Source of the DNA: an uncultured Clostridia bacterium
GTDB lineage: Bacteria > Bacillota > Clostridia > Lachnospirales > CAG-274
DNA length: 64,000 nucleotides
Assembly (NCBI GenBank): GCA_947627855.1
Contig: CANQXR010000010.1
Location: 1 to 64,000 of the forward strand
Direction of reading: 5' to 3'
The notes below the pieces were generated by a model. It saw nothing but the letters and a program-made list of their open reading frames with translations. It ran no database searches and was not told the DNA's origin. Positions 26,801 to 34,074 of this stretch are shown piece after piece (position 1 is the stretch's first letter; each line of letters begins with the position of its first letter). Made by a program: the position numbers and the translations under genes.

Positions 26801-26995
26801 CTCTCGAACCCTCGGCAAAAACAACCGTTGACACGATGAGGGAAAAAACAAGAGTAAAAACAAACAGCGCAGCAGTCCTTACTCCCGATGGTATTTTATT
26901 ATTACTTTCTGATGGAGGGTTTATTAAAGGTCGCGGATAATACCCCCCCCCTTGGAAATATTGCTTATATATTTTGAAAAACCTGTTTTATTCAC
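5886..26995 (-). CDS. Giant SLH-anchored adhesin, frame broken by a G9 tract
   Basis: A huge repetitive surface protein. The unbroken frame covers 5886-26834 (6,982 codons), but its only possible start there is a GTG inside the hydrophobic core of a signal peptide, with no ribosome binding site. A GTG at 26995 has a strong AAGGAGA site; it reads 24 codons, hits the G9 run at 26951-26943 and stops. One extra G would give a 7,036-residue protein with an N-terminal extension and a clear signal peptide (FSLIVSTVVFA, then EG). Order by DNA position: unique N-terminal region (26.8-24.6 kb); SdrD-B/Cna-B-like domain (about 24.5 kb); four pilin-like (Spy0128/FctA type) domains that normally form isopeptide bonds (22.2-20.0 kb); over 25 Listeria-Bacteroides repeats ending in AxW, most separated by calcium-loop motifs such as DxNxDGxPDxYQ (19.9-6.9 kb); a glycine linker (6838-6870); a last repeat; three SLH domains (6.5-5.9 kb). 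Role inferred: surface adhesion. Confidence 0.85.
6838..6870 (-). repeat. Polyglycine-coding linker before the SLH domains
   Basis: GGN codons with mixed third bases encode a run of eleven glycines between the last repeats and the SLH anchor of the giant protein. It is a flexible hinge, not a homopolymer, so it is not an obvious slippage site. Confidence 0.8.
26943..26951 (-). repeat. G9 homopolymer at the 5' end of the giant gene
   Basis: Nine C on the plus strand (nine G in the mRNA) lie 14 codons after the GTG start at 26995. With nine, the start is out of frame with the 6,982-codon frame and ends at a TAA after 24 codons; with ten (or seven) it is in frame and adds a complete signal peptide. 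This is the arrangement of a slipped-strand contingency locus. A homopolymer miscount in the assembly is the alternative. Confidence 0.85.
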
Positions 26996-27001
26996 GAAAT
27001 T

Positions 27002-27009
27002 TATCTCCT
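27002..27009 (-). promoter_or_regulatory. Ribosome binding site that fixes the giant gene start
   Basis: AAGGAGA with a spacing of about eight bases precedes GTG at 26995. No comparable site precedes the GTG at 26834, so this site identifies the true start and exposes the frame break at the G9 tract. Confidence 0.75.
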
Positions 27010-27095
27010 TTCCCCATAAAATTATGTCATTTATATTCAAAATATCTATATAATAATTAATTATTCATTTACGGAGTAAGAACTCCGCCAAGGAC

Positions 27096-27287
27096 TTACA
27101 GAAGCCCCTTATCTCTTGCCAAATTTTCTATGCTTCTGTCATAGGTTGCTTCTGCTTCAGCCGAAAAAAAACATCCCGGCACACCTTCATTATTGTCCCT
27201 GTGGTGGGCTACGCAGGCGCAGCATTTACCGTGCCTTGGGCAGTCATAAGTACAAGGGCAGGGTCTGTTGTTGCTGCAATCAGTCAT
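27096..27287 (-). CDS. Small cysteine-rich DUF6485-like protein
   Basis: A 63-residue protein with seven cysteines and two adjacent histidines in clusters (CPCTYDCPRHGKCCAC, then VAHHRDN), consistent with metal binding. It resembles small proteins named DUF6485, of unknown function. I chose ATG 27287, which has GGGGG eight bases upstream; a start at 27344 would add 19 residues but has no ribosome binding site. The gene stands alone behind a promoter with a symmetric operator (27365-27395). A regulated metal- or stress-related role is inferred from that. An A8 run (27168-27175) lies in its second half. Confidence 0.7.
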   Translation of the reverse strand: MTDCSNNRPCPCTYDCPRHGKCCACVAHHRDNNEGVPGCFFSAEAEATYDRSIENLARDKGLL

Positions 27288-27364
27288 TTCGATTTCCCCC
27301 TTTTTGTACAATTTGTAATAAGCTTTTATTTCATAAATTGACATTTTTCTTAATTCACATTATA

Positions 27365-27395
27365 ATAATAACATGTTCACCCGTGAACAAGTCAA
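27365..27395 (-). promoter_or_regulatory. Promoter with palindromic operator for the Cys-rich gene
   Basis: On the minus strand TTGACT (27395-27390) is followed after 19 bases by TATTAT (27370-27365). The spacer contains a perfect 16-bp palindrome, TGTTCAC-GG-GTGAACA (27389-27374). A long 19-bp spacer holding a dyad is typical of MerR-type promoters; ArsR- or TetR-type repressor sites look similar. No regulator gene is adjacent. Confidence 0.55.
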
Positions 27396-27490
27396 TAGTC
27401 GGGAGTGATTTTTAATGAAAAAGTTATTATCATATTCCGTAAAATTATGTAATTTGTCTACAAAATCTCCATTATATTTTAATAATATCA

Positions 27491-27548
27491 AAATGCGGTG
27501 GGGTTGTCAAATTAAAAAGATATTTTGACTGACAATTCCACCGCATTT
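27491..27548 (-). terminator. Terminator of the MATE gene
   Basis: A 19-bp stem (27491-27509 with about 27530-27548), interrupted only by G-T pairs, directly follows the MATE stop codon. It is flanked by A- and T-rich runs and could work in both directions. Confidence 0.8.
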
Positions 27549-28916
27549 TTAAAGCTTTGCCTTGTTGTCCTTCCAAAGCCCCATTCTGTAAAGGAGCCAC
27601 ATTATAAACGCCGCAATACCGTTGCTTATTACAACGGAAAACCACACACTTCTTTCTTCCATATTAAATATTTCTCTCATTATGAAAAGAGAAGCAAATC
27701 TGAACACCCAAAGCCTTGCCGACTCCACTATCATAGTATACAGAGTATTTCCCGTCCCTTGGAAAAGCCCCGTGGTGGTATTATGTATGCCGTTTGTCCA
27801 ACACCAGAACGCCATAATCGACAAGAAGTCGGACGCCATAGATATAACCTTCGGATCCGAGGAAAACACAGTCACCATAAATGTGGAGCATATTTTTCTC
27901 GAAAGAATCATACCGCTTATAAACAGAAAGCAGACTATCATAATTCTCGCCTTTTTATAGGCTTCTTCGGCTCTCTCCCTGTTTTTTGCCCCCATGTTCT
28001 GCCCCACAATGGTTGCAACAGCCGAACCGACAGCAGTGCTCGGCAGCGTGATTATGCCGTTTATTCTGTTGCTTATGCCGTAAGCCGCCATAGCATCGTC
28101 CCCGAAAACAAGAACATTTTTAGACATAAGCAGCATTCCGAACTGCATAGCGGCACTTCCCATAGCGGTAGGCAGACCTATTTTAATTATATTGGAAAGC
28201 TTGCTTTTTTCAAATCTGAACCCTCTGAACGTGAGATATGCCTCATTTTTTCTGTCGAAGAGAAAGAAAAGCCCTATCGCCGCACAGGGAACCTTCGCAA
28301 GAATGGTAGCATACGCCGCTCCGGAAATACCCATATCCAGCCCAAGCATAAGAAACGGGTCAAAAACCATATTCAGCACTATGCCCAAAAAATTAACTAT
28401 CATAGGTCGTACGGTGTTGCCCTGTGCCTGACTTGCGGCAGTGAAAATATTTATTATAAATAAGAAGGGAAGATCCCATATTACAGTACCGAGATAAATG
28501 CTGCCCTTTGTAAGAACTTCTCCCTCAGCGCCAAGCCATCTGACTATTCCGCTACTCAAAAGGAAAACAGCAAGGGTAAGGGCAAATGAAAACAGCATGG
28601 CACACACAAAAATCTGACTGACCATAGATCTGGCATTTTTCAGATCTCTTGCCCCAATATACTGAGAAATAAGTATAGAGCCTGCCAGAGTTATGCCTTG
28701 TCCGAAATTGACTATCATATTCTGCACAGGGGTAACAAGGGAAATCCCCGCCATATCCGATGTACCGAGCCTGCCAAGCCAATATGCATCAGTCAGATTA
28801 TACATAGACTGCATAAAGCTGTTGGCAATAATAGGCAGTGACAGCGAAATTATAGCCGTTATAAGGCTGCCCCTCAATATAAGCTCCGTATTTTTTGCCG
28901 CTATGCTTTTTGCCAT
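27549..28916 (-). CDS. MATE family multidrug/cation exporter
   Basis: An integral membrane exporter that moves drugs or metabolites out in exchange for Na+ or H+. Seen: 455 residues, about twelve membrane segments in two similar halves, and family-typical stretches such as PIIANSFMQSMYNLTDAYWLG near the N-terminus and VGQNMGAKNRERAEEA in the second half. The length is normal. The start has GGGAGG upstream. It is divergent from an AraC-type regulator 143 bases away, which probably controls it. Substrate unknown. Confidence 0.92.
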   Translation of the reverse strand: MAKSIAAKNTELILRGSLITAIISLSLPIIANSFMQSMYNLTDAYWLGRLGTSDMAGISLVTPVQNMIVNFGQGITLAGSILISQYIGARDLKNARSMVSQIFVCAMLFSFALTLAVFLLSSGIVRWLGAEGEVLTKGSIYLGTVIWDLPFLFIINIFTAASQAQGNTVRPMIVNFLGIVLNMVFDPFLMLGLDMGISGAAYATILAKVPCAAIGLFFLFDRKNEAYLTFRGFRFEKSKLSNIIKIGLPTAMGSAAMQFGMLLMSKNVLVFGDDAMAAYGISNRINGIITLPSTAVGSAVATIVGQNMGAKNRERAEEAYKKARIMIVCFLFISGMILSRKICSTFMVTVFSSDPKVISMASDFLSIMAFWCWTNGIHNTTTGLFQGTGNTLYTMIVESARLWVFRFASLFIMREIFNMEERSVWFSVVISNGIAAFIMWLLYRMGLWKDNKAKL

Positions 28917-29001
28917 AATTATTCCTCCCTTTGTGTTATGTCAGTATATAACAAATTATTTGTAATTACCACCTATATTTTATTTTTTTAATATGAAAAT
29001 A

Positions 29002-29030
29002 TTGATTTTTTGCTGTACGACTGATATAAT
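29002..29030 (+). promoter_or_regulatory. Sigma-A type promoter of the AraC gene
   Basis: TTGATT (29002-29007) and TATAAT (29025-29030) are separated by 17 bases, 30 bases before the regulator's start codon. Confidence 0.75.
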
Positions 29031-29059
29031 TATTATAAATTTCAAGGAGGGTGAAAAAA

Positions 29060-29884
29060 ATGACGGAAGATTTTAAAATAACAAAAGTAAGACGAAGCCC
29101 CTACTTCGATATGAAGTCGCCCCACCTTCACCCAAGATATGAGATATATTATTTAATTGACGGAACAAGCAAAATGTTCCTTGAGGATTCTATATATGTG
29201 CTGAATAAAGGCGATATGGTTTTCATACCCATAAACGCCATACATAAGACATCGTATGTAAACGACAGACCCCACGAAAGAATCGCCATAACCTTTGGCG
29301 GCGGCGCTCTGCCCGATTTCAGAGATGAAAAGCTTGCAGACTCACTGAGCGAAATTTTTTCCGCCCCTCCCGTAATAAGCATATCCAAATCAAGCAGGGA
29401 ATACATAGATGCCCTGCTCGAAAGAATGCTTTTTGAATATAATAACCCCGATTCCCTCTCAGAGCTTAACATAAAGAACATATTTCAGGAGCTTGTAATA
29501 TTTCTTATACGCTATAAGAATTACAGAAAAAACGATTATGCCCGTAATACAGACTCCTCCGACGTACTTATGCAGTATGCCGCAAAATTCATAAGAGCAA
29601 ACTATATGAACGAGCTGACCCTTGAAGAAGCAGCAGCATATGTAAACCTAAGCCCCACCTATTTTTCAAAAAAATTCAAGCAGTCAACAGGCTTCGGCTA
29701 TAAGGAATATCTCTGCAGCATAAGAATACAGGCGGCGTCCCATATGCTTCTCGAAACAGACAAATCCATAACCCAGATAGCCATGGACTGCGGCTGGAGC
29801 GACAGCAACTATTTCGGCGACGTATTCAAAAAAGCAAAAGGCATATCCCCCCTTAAATACAGAAAAAACAACTTCAAACCCTGA
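29060..29884 (+). CDS. AraC family transcription regulator
   Basis: A one-component regulator: an N-terminal cupin-like sensor (HLHPRYEIYYL, then GDMVFIPINAIHKT) and a C-terminal double helix-turn-helix (about residues 165-270) with typical LTLEEAAAYVNLSPTYFSK and SITQIAMDCGWSDSNYFG stretches. About 274 residues. I chose ATG 29060 because AAGGAGG lies nine bases upstream; GTG at 29051 touches the Shine-Dalgarno sequence. It is divergent from the MATE exporter, so regulation of that gene in response to a small ligand is likely. Ligand unknown. Confidence 0.9.
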   Translation: MTEDFKITKVRRSPYFDMKSPHLHPRYEIYYLIDGTSKMFLEDSIYVLNKGDMVFIPINAIHKTSYVNDRPHERIAITFGGGALPDFRDEKLADSLSEIFSAPPVISISKSSREYIDALLERMLFEYNNPDSLSELNIKNIFQELVIFLIRYKNYRKNDYARNTDSSDVLMQYAAKFIRANYMNELTLEEAAAYVNLSPTYFSKKFKQSTGFGYKEYLCSIRIQAASHMLLETDKSITQIAMDCGWSDSNYFGDVFKKAKGISPLKYRKNNFKP

Positions 29885-30048
29885 CCCGCCGAATAATGAA
29901 ATGCCCAATGTCCCCTATGCACTGACCTCAACCTACATATACACCATAAATATCGATGGAACTGATAACAAACTCATATTCAGCCCTTCGTAAAACTACT
30001 CGTCACACCGAACCGTTCACCCTACTCAAAAGAACTCAAAACCACAAT

Positions 30049-30081
30049 AAAAAAGGGCTTTCCAACCACAAAGCCCTTTTT
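30049..30081. terminator. Bidirectional terminator between convergent genes
   Basis: A stem AAAGGGCTTT/AAAGCCCTTT with a loop of about eight bases and A and T runs on both sides lies between the AraC gene and the converging SLH-protein gene. Confidence 0.85.
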
Positions 30082-30121
30082 CATTTCCCAGCTTTCCTAT
30101 GCCTTTTGGAATAACAAATGT

Positions 30122-31198
30122 TTATATTGATGTTATGACCTTTTCCGTTATACTTACAACATTATTTCCATCAAATTTAAAGAAAAACGGTACTTTTGAA
30201 CCCTTGTCGATATAAGGCTTGATATATTTAAAAAAATCCTCCTTATCTGCATTAGAAGCATATAAATCTTCAGCATTTTCATCTGCAAAATCTCTCCCCC
30301 AGTCAATGAAATTGTATGCGGTTTCTTCTGTTAATGTGTATTTTTCAACATTTATATCGGGATTATATATAAAATAACCATTTGGCATATAAGTATTGAT
30401 TCCCAACCTTGATAATTCAGCTATTCTTTCTTTATCCTCCGATGTAATGTATTCCGCCAAATCAAGAGTTATTGTATTTCCGTCTATATCTTTTATAAAT
30501 GCACAAATTTCATACTGATTGTTTTGTTTATAGCTGTTTTCATCGGCAATATCGGCGGATACAATTCTTGACATTGCAACGATAGCCTGCTCTCTCGTAC
30601 AATTGGAAAGAGGTGAAAATTTCCCATCTCCTGTTCCCGTCATAATACTTACGCCATTATTGTCTTTATATCGGCTTATCCCGTATATGCTGTCCTTAGC
30701 CCAATACGCAAAATCGGCTTCATCTGTATATTGTATATTGACGCTGCCTTTTTCAAGTCTGCATAATTCTGCAAGCTTTGAAAGCATAACTGCCGCCTCC
30801 TGTCTTGTTGTCGGTCTTTCGGGCGCAAACATACCATCTCCCACACCTTTAACGATTCCAACCGCATAGGCTGCATCTATATAATTCTGACCTGTGTCCT
30901 TGAAATTATTTCTGTCCGCGTCCGAAGCATATGTATAGCCTGTTTTAAATGCATATGCTTCAAAAACAAGGCGGCAAAAATCGTCTCTTGTTATATCATT
31001 GGTATAATCAGACTGCAATTTTTCGGGAACAAATCCTAAATTTATAGCTTCTTTAATATTTTCTTCAGCCCAAGTGCTGCATTGTAATTCATCGGAACTA
31101 TCTGCATTTATTACGGTGTTCACATCGGATTGTGCAAAAGCGATTGACTGTGATGCAACAGCGGCAAGCAGTGACAAAACGACTATGCTTTTCTTCAT
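30122..31198 (-). CDS. Secreted protein with three SLH domains
   Basis: 358 residues: a signal peptide ending in AFA, then three S-layer homology domains (about residues 50-95, 105-150 and 165-215; recognisable by ITRDDFCRLVFEAY, TTRQEAAVMLSKLA and CTREQAIVAMSRIV), then about 130 residues of unknown fold. It should sit on the cell wall, bound to a secondary wall polymer. Start 31198 has GGAGGG upstream; the in-frame ATG at 31219 is less well placed. Its signal peptide and first mature residues (AQSDV) closely match the small secreted protein at 31440, suggesting an old duplication of the 5' end. The N-terminal SLH placement differs from the C-terminal one in the two giant proteins. Confidence 0.85.
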   Translation of the reverse strand: MKKSIVVLSLLAAVASQSIAFAQSDVNTVINADSSDELQCSTWAEENIKEAINLGFVPEKLQSDYTNDITRDDFCRLVFEAYAFKTGYTYASDADRNNFKDTGQNYIDAAYAVGIVKGVGDGMFAPERPTTRQEAAVMLSKLAELCRLEKGSVNIQYTDEADFAYWAKDSIYGISRYKDNNGVSIMTGTGDGKFSPLSNCTREQAIVAMSRIVSADIADENSYKQNNQYEICAFIKDIDGNTITLDLAEYITSEDKERIAELSRLGINTYMPNGYFIYNPDINVEKYTLTEETAYNFIDWGRDFADENAEDLYASNADKEDFFKYIKPYIDKGSKVPFFFKFDGNNVVSITEKVITSI

Positions 31199-31439
31199 AA
31201 GAATCCCTCCAAGCTTCAAATATATATTATCTGTCTATATTTGTTCTTCTGCGGTATAAGCTAAATAACCACAATGTGCAAAGATTCAGCTTTTCTGCAC
31301 CTTACTTTATATAGGTAAGACTTTTCTGCTTAATCTGTATAGTAGTTAAGACCATAGAAATACCCATAATAAAAATAGACTTATTAACAGATTCTATTTG
31401 AAGTAGACTCTAACTTTAAGATGGCTTTCCTTTTATTCA

Positions 31440-31871
31440 TCATGAAAATGCTTTATCAGATTTTGCCAGTGAAAACAAACCGTTTAAATCTTTTGTCGAG
31501 CAATGAAGATCAACATTATAAGTACTTTTAAAGGCAGATTTTTTCCAAGTTATACCACCGCTTTTATATGGCTTAATTGTAATACTTCCGTGGTCATCTA
31601 CAGAAAGTGTAACATCTTCAGAGCTGTTATTGGAGTAATATGCCTTCCCATACGGTTGGTTACTTGACAAATCAATATCCGTGCTAAAACTGTTTGTTCC
31701 GGAAATTTGATAACTGTCAAAATCATAACTTGTATTATATGGTTTGGCAGTGCTGGATGCTGTTGATGTCCCGTTTGTATTGACTGCTGCACTTACATCA
31801 GATTGCGCAAAAGTAAGTGACTGTGCCATAATAGTTGTAAGTAATGATAAAATAATTGCTATTTTTTTCAT
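31440..31871 (-). CDS. Small secreted protein of unknown function
   Basis: 143 residues with a clear signal peptide (cleavage after TFA) and a Ser/Thr/Asn-rich, beta-strand-like mature part. No domain recognised. The export signal and the AQSDV start of the mature part are shared with the SLH protein at 30122. The stop codon falls after a short hydrophilic tail. A ribosome binding site (GGAGG) precedes the ATG. It lies upstream of the SLH gene and downstream of the secreted protein at 31940, all on the same strand. Confidence 0.7.
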   Translation of the reverse strand: MKKIAIILSLLTTIMAQSLTFAQSDVSAAVNTNGTSTASSTAKPYNTSYDFDSYQISGTNSFSTDIDLSSNQPYGKAYYSNNSSEDVTLSVDDHGSITIKPYKSGGITWKKSAFKSTYNVDLHCSTKDLNGLFSLAKSDKAFS

Positions 31872-31939
31872 AAAAACCTCCTAAAATTTTATTTTATTTA
31901 ACAATTGCAGTTTAGCATAGTATTTCATCCCTTATGTAT

Positions 31940-32377
31940 TTAATACTCCACTGTATCACTGTACATATTTATTGATGAAATAGTTTTGCCGGTCTTATCA
32001 AGGCAATAATGTGTTGTTTTCAGCCTATATAAATATCCCTTGGATACAGAATAACTTTTTGATAAAATTGCAATCTTATCATTTGTATTTGTCCAAGTTT
32101 TTATAGTACTCCATGAGCCGTTTTTTTGTTGAAGTTCTATTTTTACCTTTGCATCATAGCCTGAATCTGTTTGTGTTTTTGCACTGCACTCTGCAGAACC
32201 TGAAGCTGTTATGTTTAAGTTATTGTTTGCCGAAACAATACCCGTATAATATGGTACAATAGTGCTGCAATAAGAGCTTTCCATATGTTTACCGGTTTCT
32301 GTTTCTGCAGTTTCTGCAAATACATTAACACTAAAGAGCATAATGCCTGATAAAAGAATAACTATTATTTTCCTCAT
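31940..32377 (-). CDS. Secreted beta-rich protein, DUF6147-like
   Basis: 145 residues: signal peptide (cleavage after VFA), then a single beta-sandwich-like domain with two mature-region cysteines early (SSYCST, AECSAK) and one later (THYCLD). The pattern of a polar secreted domain ending in a Tyr-rich strand resembles small clostridial secreted proteins filed under DUF6147; this is a loose match. Start 32377 follows a G6 Shine-Dalgarno region; the frame is open up to 32410, but that start is worse. It is downstream of the sigma/anti-sigma genes, past their terminator. Confidence 0.65.
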   Translation of the reverse strand: MRKIIVILLSGIMLFSVNVFAETAETETGKHMESSYCSTIVPYYTGIVSANNNLNITASGSAECSAKTQTDSGYDAKVKIELQQKNGSWSTIKTWTNTNDKIAILSKSYSVSKGYLYRLKTTHYCLDKTGKTISSINMYSDTVEY

Positions 32378-32615
32378 ATATATCCCCCCTTTCTTAATGG
32401 TTTGAAGCAATTTATAGAAGATTTTGATTGATTTGGTCTTTTACTCCATCATAACCTAATCAAAACCTCAACAGCATGCTTCTATATATTAAAACTCTTA
32501 TTAAAACGTTTTTACGACACTTTTTTCAAAATATTTTTTTGATAATAATTTCGGTAACCGCAATATTCTATTATAATATTTTATGAAAATATAAGCTTTG
32601 CCGCAAATAAAATTA

Positions 32616-32657
32616 AAACTGTCACAAATGCCAATTTATCAGCATTTGCAACAGTTT
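32616..32657 (-). terminator. Terminator of the sigma/anti-sigma operon
   Basis: A 16-bp stem with two mismatches (32616-32631 with 32642-32657), T-rich on the minus strand, 15 bases past the anti-sigma stop codon. Confidence 0.7.
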
Positions 32658-32671
32658 ATATTTTACAAATA

Positions 32672-33352
32672 TTAAGAGATATTCTGAGCTACTTCAGTCA
32701 AAATATCGCTGTCTGTATTCCCTGATACAGAATAAACAAATCCATTTTGGGTCCAGACAATTATACTTACATCTTCATTTATGCTTAACATTGCTTTATT
32801 ACCATTAATATCAATGTATTTTTCTTCGGCGTTTTCAGTATTAAAAGCATATCTGTCCGGTGCATTCATTTTATCCACAGCTATGTATTTCTCATTATTC
32901 TCATACATTACAAAACATTCACTTTTATCAGAATATTTTTGTGTTTCCTCAAAGTCCTGTGGGATATATTTAACAATAAGCTCGAATCCTATTAAATTAT
33001 CCTCTTCACTCGACTCGCAATGTAATATAGTCCCCAAATGCGTTTTATTTATAAAAAAATTCACTATCCTTTCTTTGAAAGCGCATACTGTCATAACAGA
33101 CAACAATAATGTTATTATTATAACAACTGCAATTAACAGCCATTTAAATTTAACCTTAAGTCGCTTTTTCTTTTTTCTTTCATTCCGAAAAATTTGGTTC
33201 ACAGCATTTATGTGCTGAGGCGAAAATATAATTTCATCATCTGACATACTTTCATCTATATCGTCAAAAATTTTATCTGATGCACTTGAACAGGCAGCTT
33301 TAAGTAAAATATCTATTGCGTCCTCGTATATACTATTGGTTTTGTTATTCAT
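32672..33352 (-). CDS. Transmembrane anti-sigma-like protein (DUF4367-like)
   Basis: 226 residues: an acidic cytoplasmic N-terminal part (about 1-65), a basic stop, one membrane segment (about 70-92) and an extracellular domain of about 130 residues that resembles DUF4367 (ends with IIVWTQNGFVYSVSG). It overlaps the sigma-factor gene by eight bases (ATGAATAA) with GAGGAG upstream, so the two are translationally coupled. By family and context it should hold the sigma factor inactive at the membrane until an envelope signal arrives. No zinc-binding HxxxCxxC motif is present, so it is not of the ZAS type. Confidence 0.8.
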   Translation of the reverse strand: MNNKTNSIYEDAIDILLKAACSSASDKIFDDIDESMSDDEIIFSPQHINAVNQIFRNERKKKKRLKVKFKWLLIAVVIIITLLLSVMTVCAFKERIVNFFINKTHLGTILHCESSEEDNLIGFELIVKYIPQDFEETQKYSDKSECFVMYENNEKYIAVDKMNAPDRYAFNTENAEEKYIDINGNKAMLSINEDVSIIVWTQNGFVYSVSGNTDSDILTEVAQNIS

Positions 33353-33890
33353 TTTTATTCATCTCCTCAAGCAAAAACTTTTTCAGCTTATTCCTGCCTC
33401 TTTCAAGTCTTTTCTGTGCATTGTCATAGCTTAAGTCCAGTATATCTGCAATTTCACCGATACTGTATTCATACTGTAACCTCAGAAACAACACATCCTG
33501 ATATTTTTTATCTAAACTGCATATAAACCTTTCTATTTTTTCAACATTATCTTGGCTGACAACAATCAATGATAAATCATTATCATCAACACTAATGCCC
33601 TCGTAATCGCTGATATCACAAACATCAATTTGTTTTTTTCGCTTGTTATATATATCAATAGCAATATTCCGACAAATAATCCCGATAAAATTTCTTGTCT
33701 TTTTGTCCTCTGCCTCACCGATTTTTTCAATACAGGAAATAATTCTGACAATTGTCTGCTGTATGGCATCTTCTGTGTCATACTTATTATGTAATATATT
33801 ATACGCCACCTTATACATAAATTTGGAATATCTTCTATATATTATTTCTATAAGTAAGGCATCCTCTGAATTCAGAATCAATAAAATCAT
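33345..33890 (-). CDS. ECF-type RNA polymerase sigma factor
   Basis: 181 residues with region 2 (YRRYSKFMYKVAYNIL and DTEDAIQQTI, about residues 15-55) and region 4 helix-turn-helix (YSIGEIADILDLSYDNAQKR, about 145-175). It directs RNA polymerase to a stress or envelope regulon. The start at 33890 has GGGGAAG upstream; the frame opens at 33914 without a better site. It is first in a two-gene operon with its likely anti-sigma. The three secreted proteins that follow on the same strand are candidate targets, but I did not find a shared promoter motif. Confidence 0.88.
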   Translation of the reverse strand: MILLILNSEDALLIEIIYRRYSKFMYKVAYNILHNKYDTEDAIQQTIVRIISCIEKIGEAEDKKTRNFIGIICRNIAIDIYNKRKKQIDVCDISDYEGISVDDNDLSLIVVSQDNVEKIERFICSLDKKYQDVLFLRLQYEYSIGEIADILDLSYDNAQKRLERGRNKLKKFLLEEMNKNE

Positions 33891-34027
33891 ATCTTCCCCA
33901 CCATATACATACAACTACTGTTACATCAAATATCATAACATATTTTCGTAAATTGTCAATGTAAGCTGAAATTTTTATTCCCAAGCCTGCCAACAAATCC
34001 TATAATCTGTTTATTACGCAAAAAAAC

Positions 34028-34053
34028 GACCCTAAGATCGTAATCTTAGGGTC
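34028..34053 (-). terminator. Terminator of the PL9-like gene
   Basis: A perfect 10-bp stem GACCCTAAGA/TCTTAGGGTC with a 6-nt loop, followed on the minus strand by CG and a T run, lies 22 bases past the stop codon. Confidence 0.9.
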
Positions 34054-34074
34054 GGAAAATTTATTTTTTAAAAA

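Noticed and set aside
26832..26834. GTG at 26834 as the start of the giant gene
   Set aside because: It lies inside the hydrophobic core of an obvious signal peptide and has no ribosome binding site; the site at 26995 is far better.
27525..28463. 312-codon plus-strand frame opposite the MATE gene
   Set aside because: Antisense shadow of a clear membrane transporter; starts inside the terminator hairpin.
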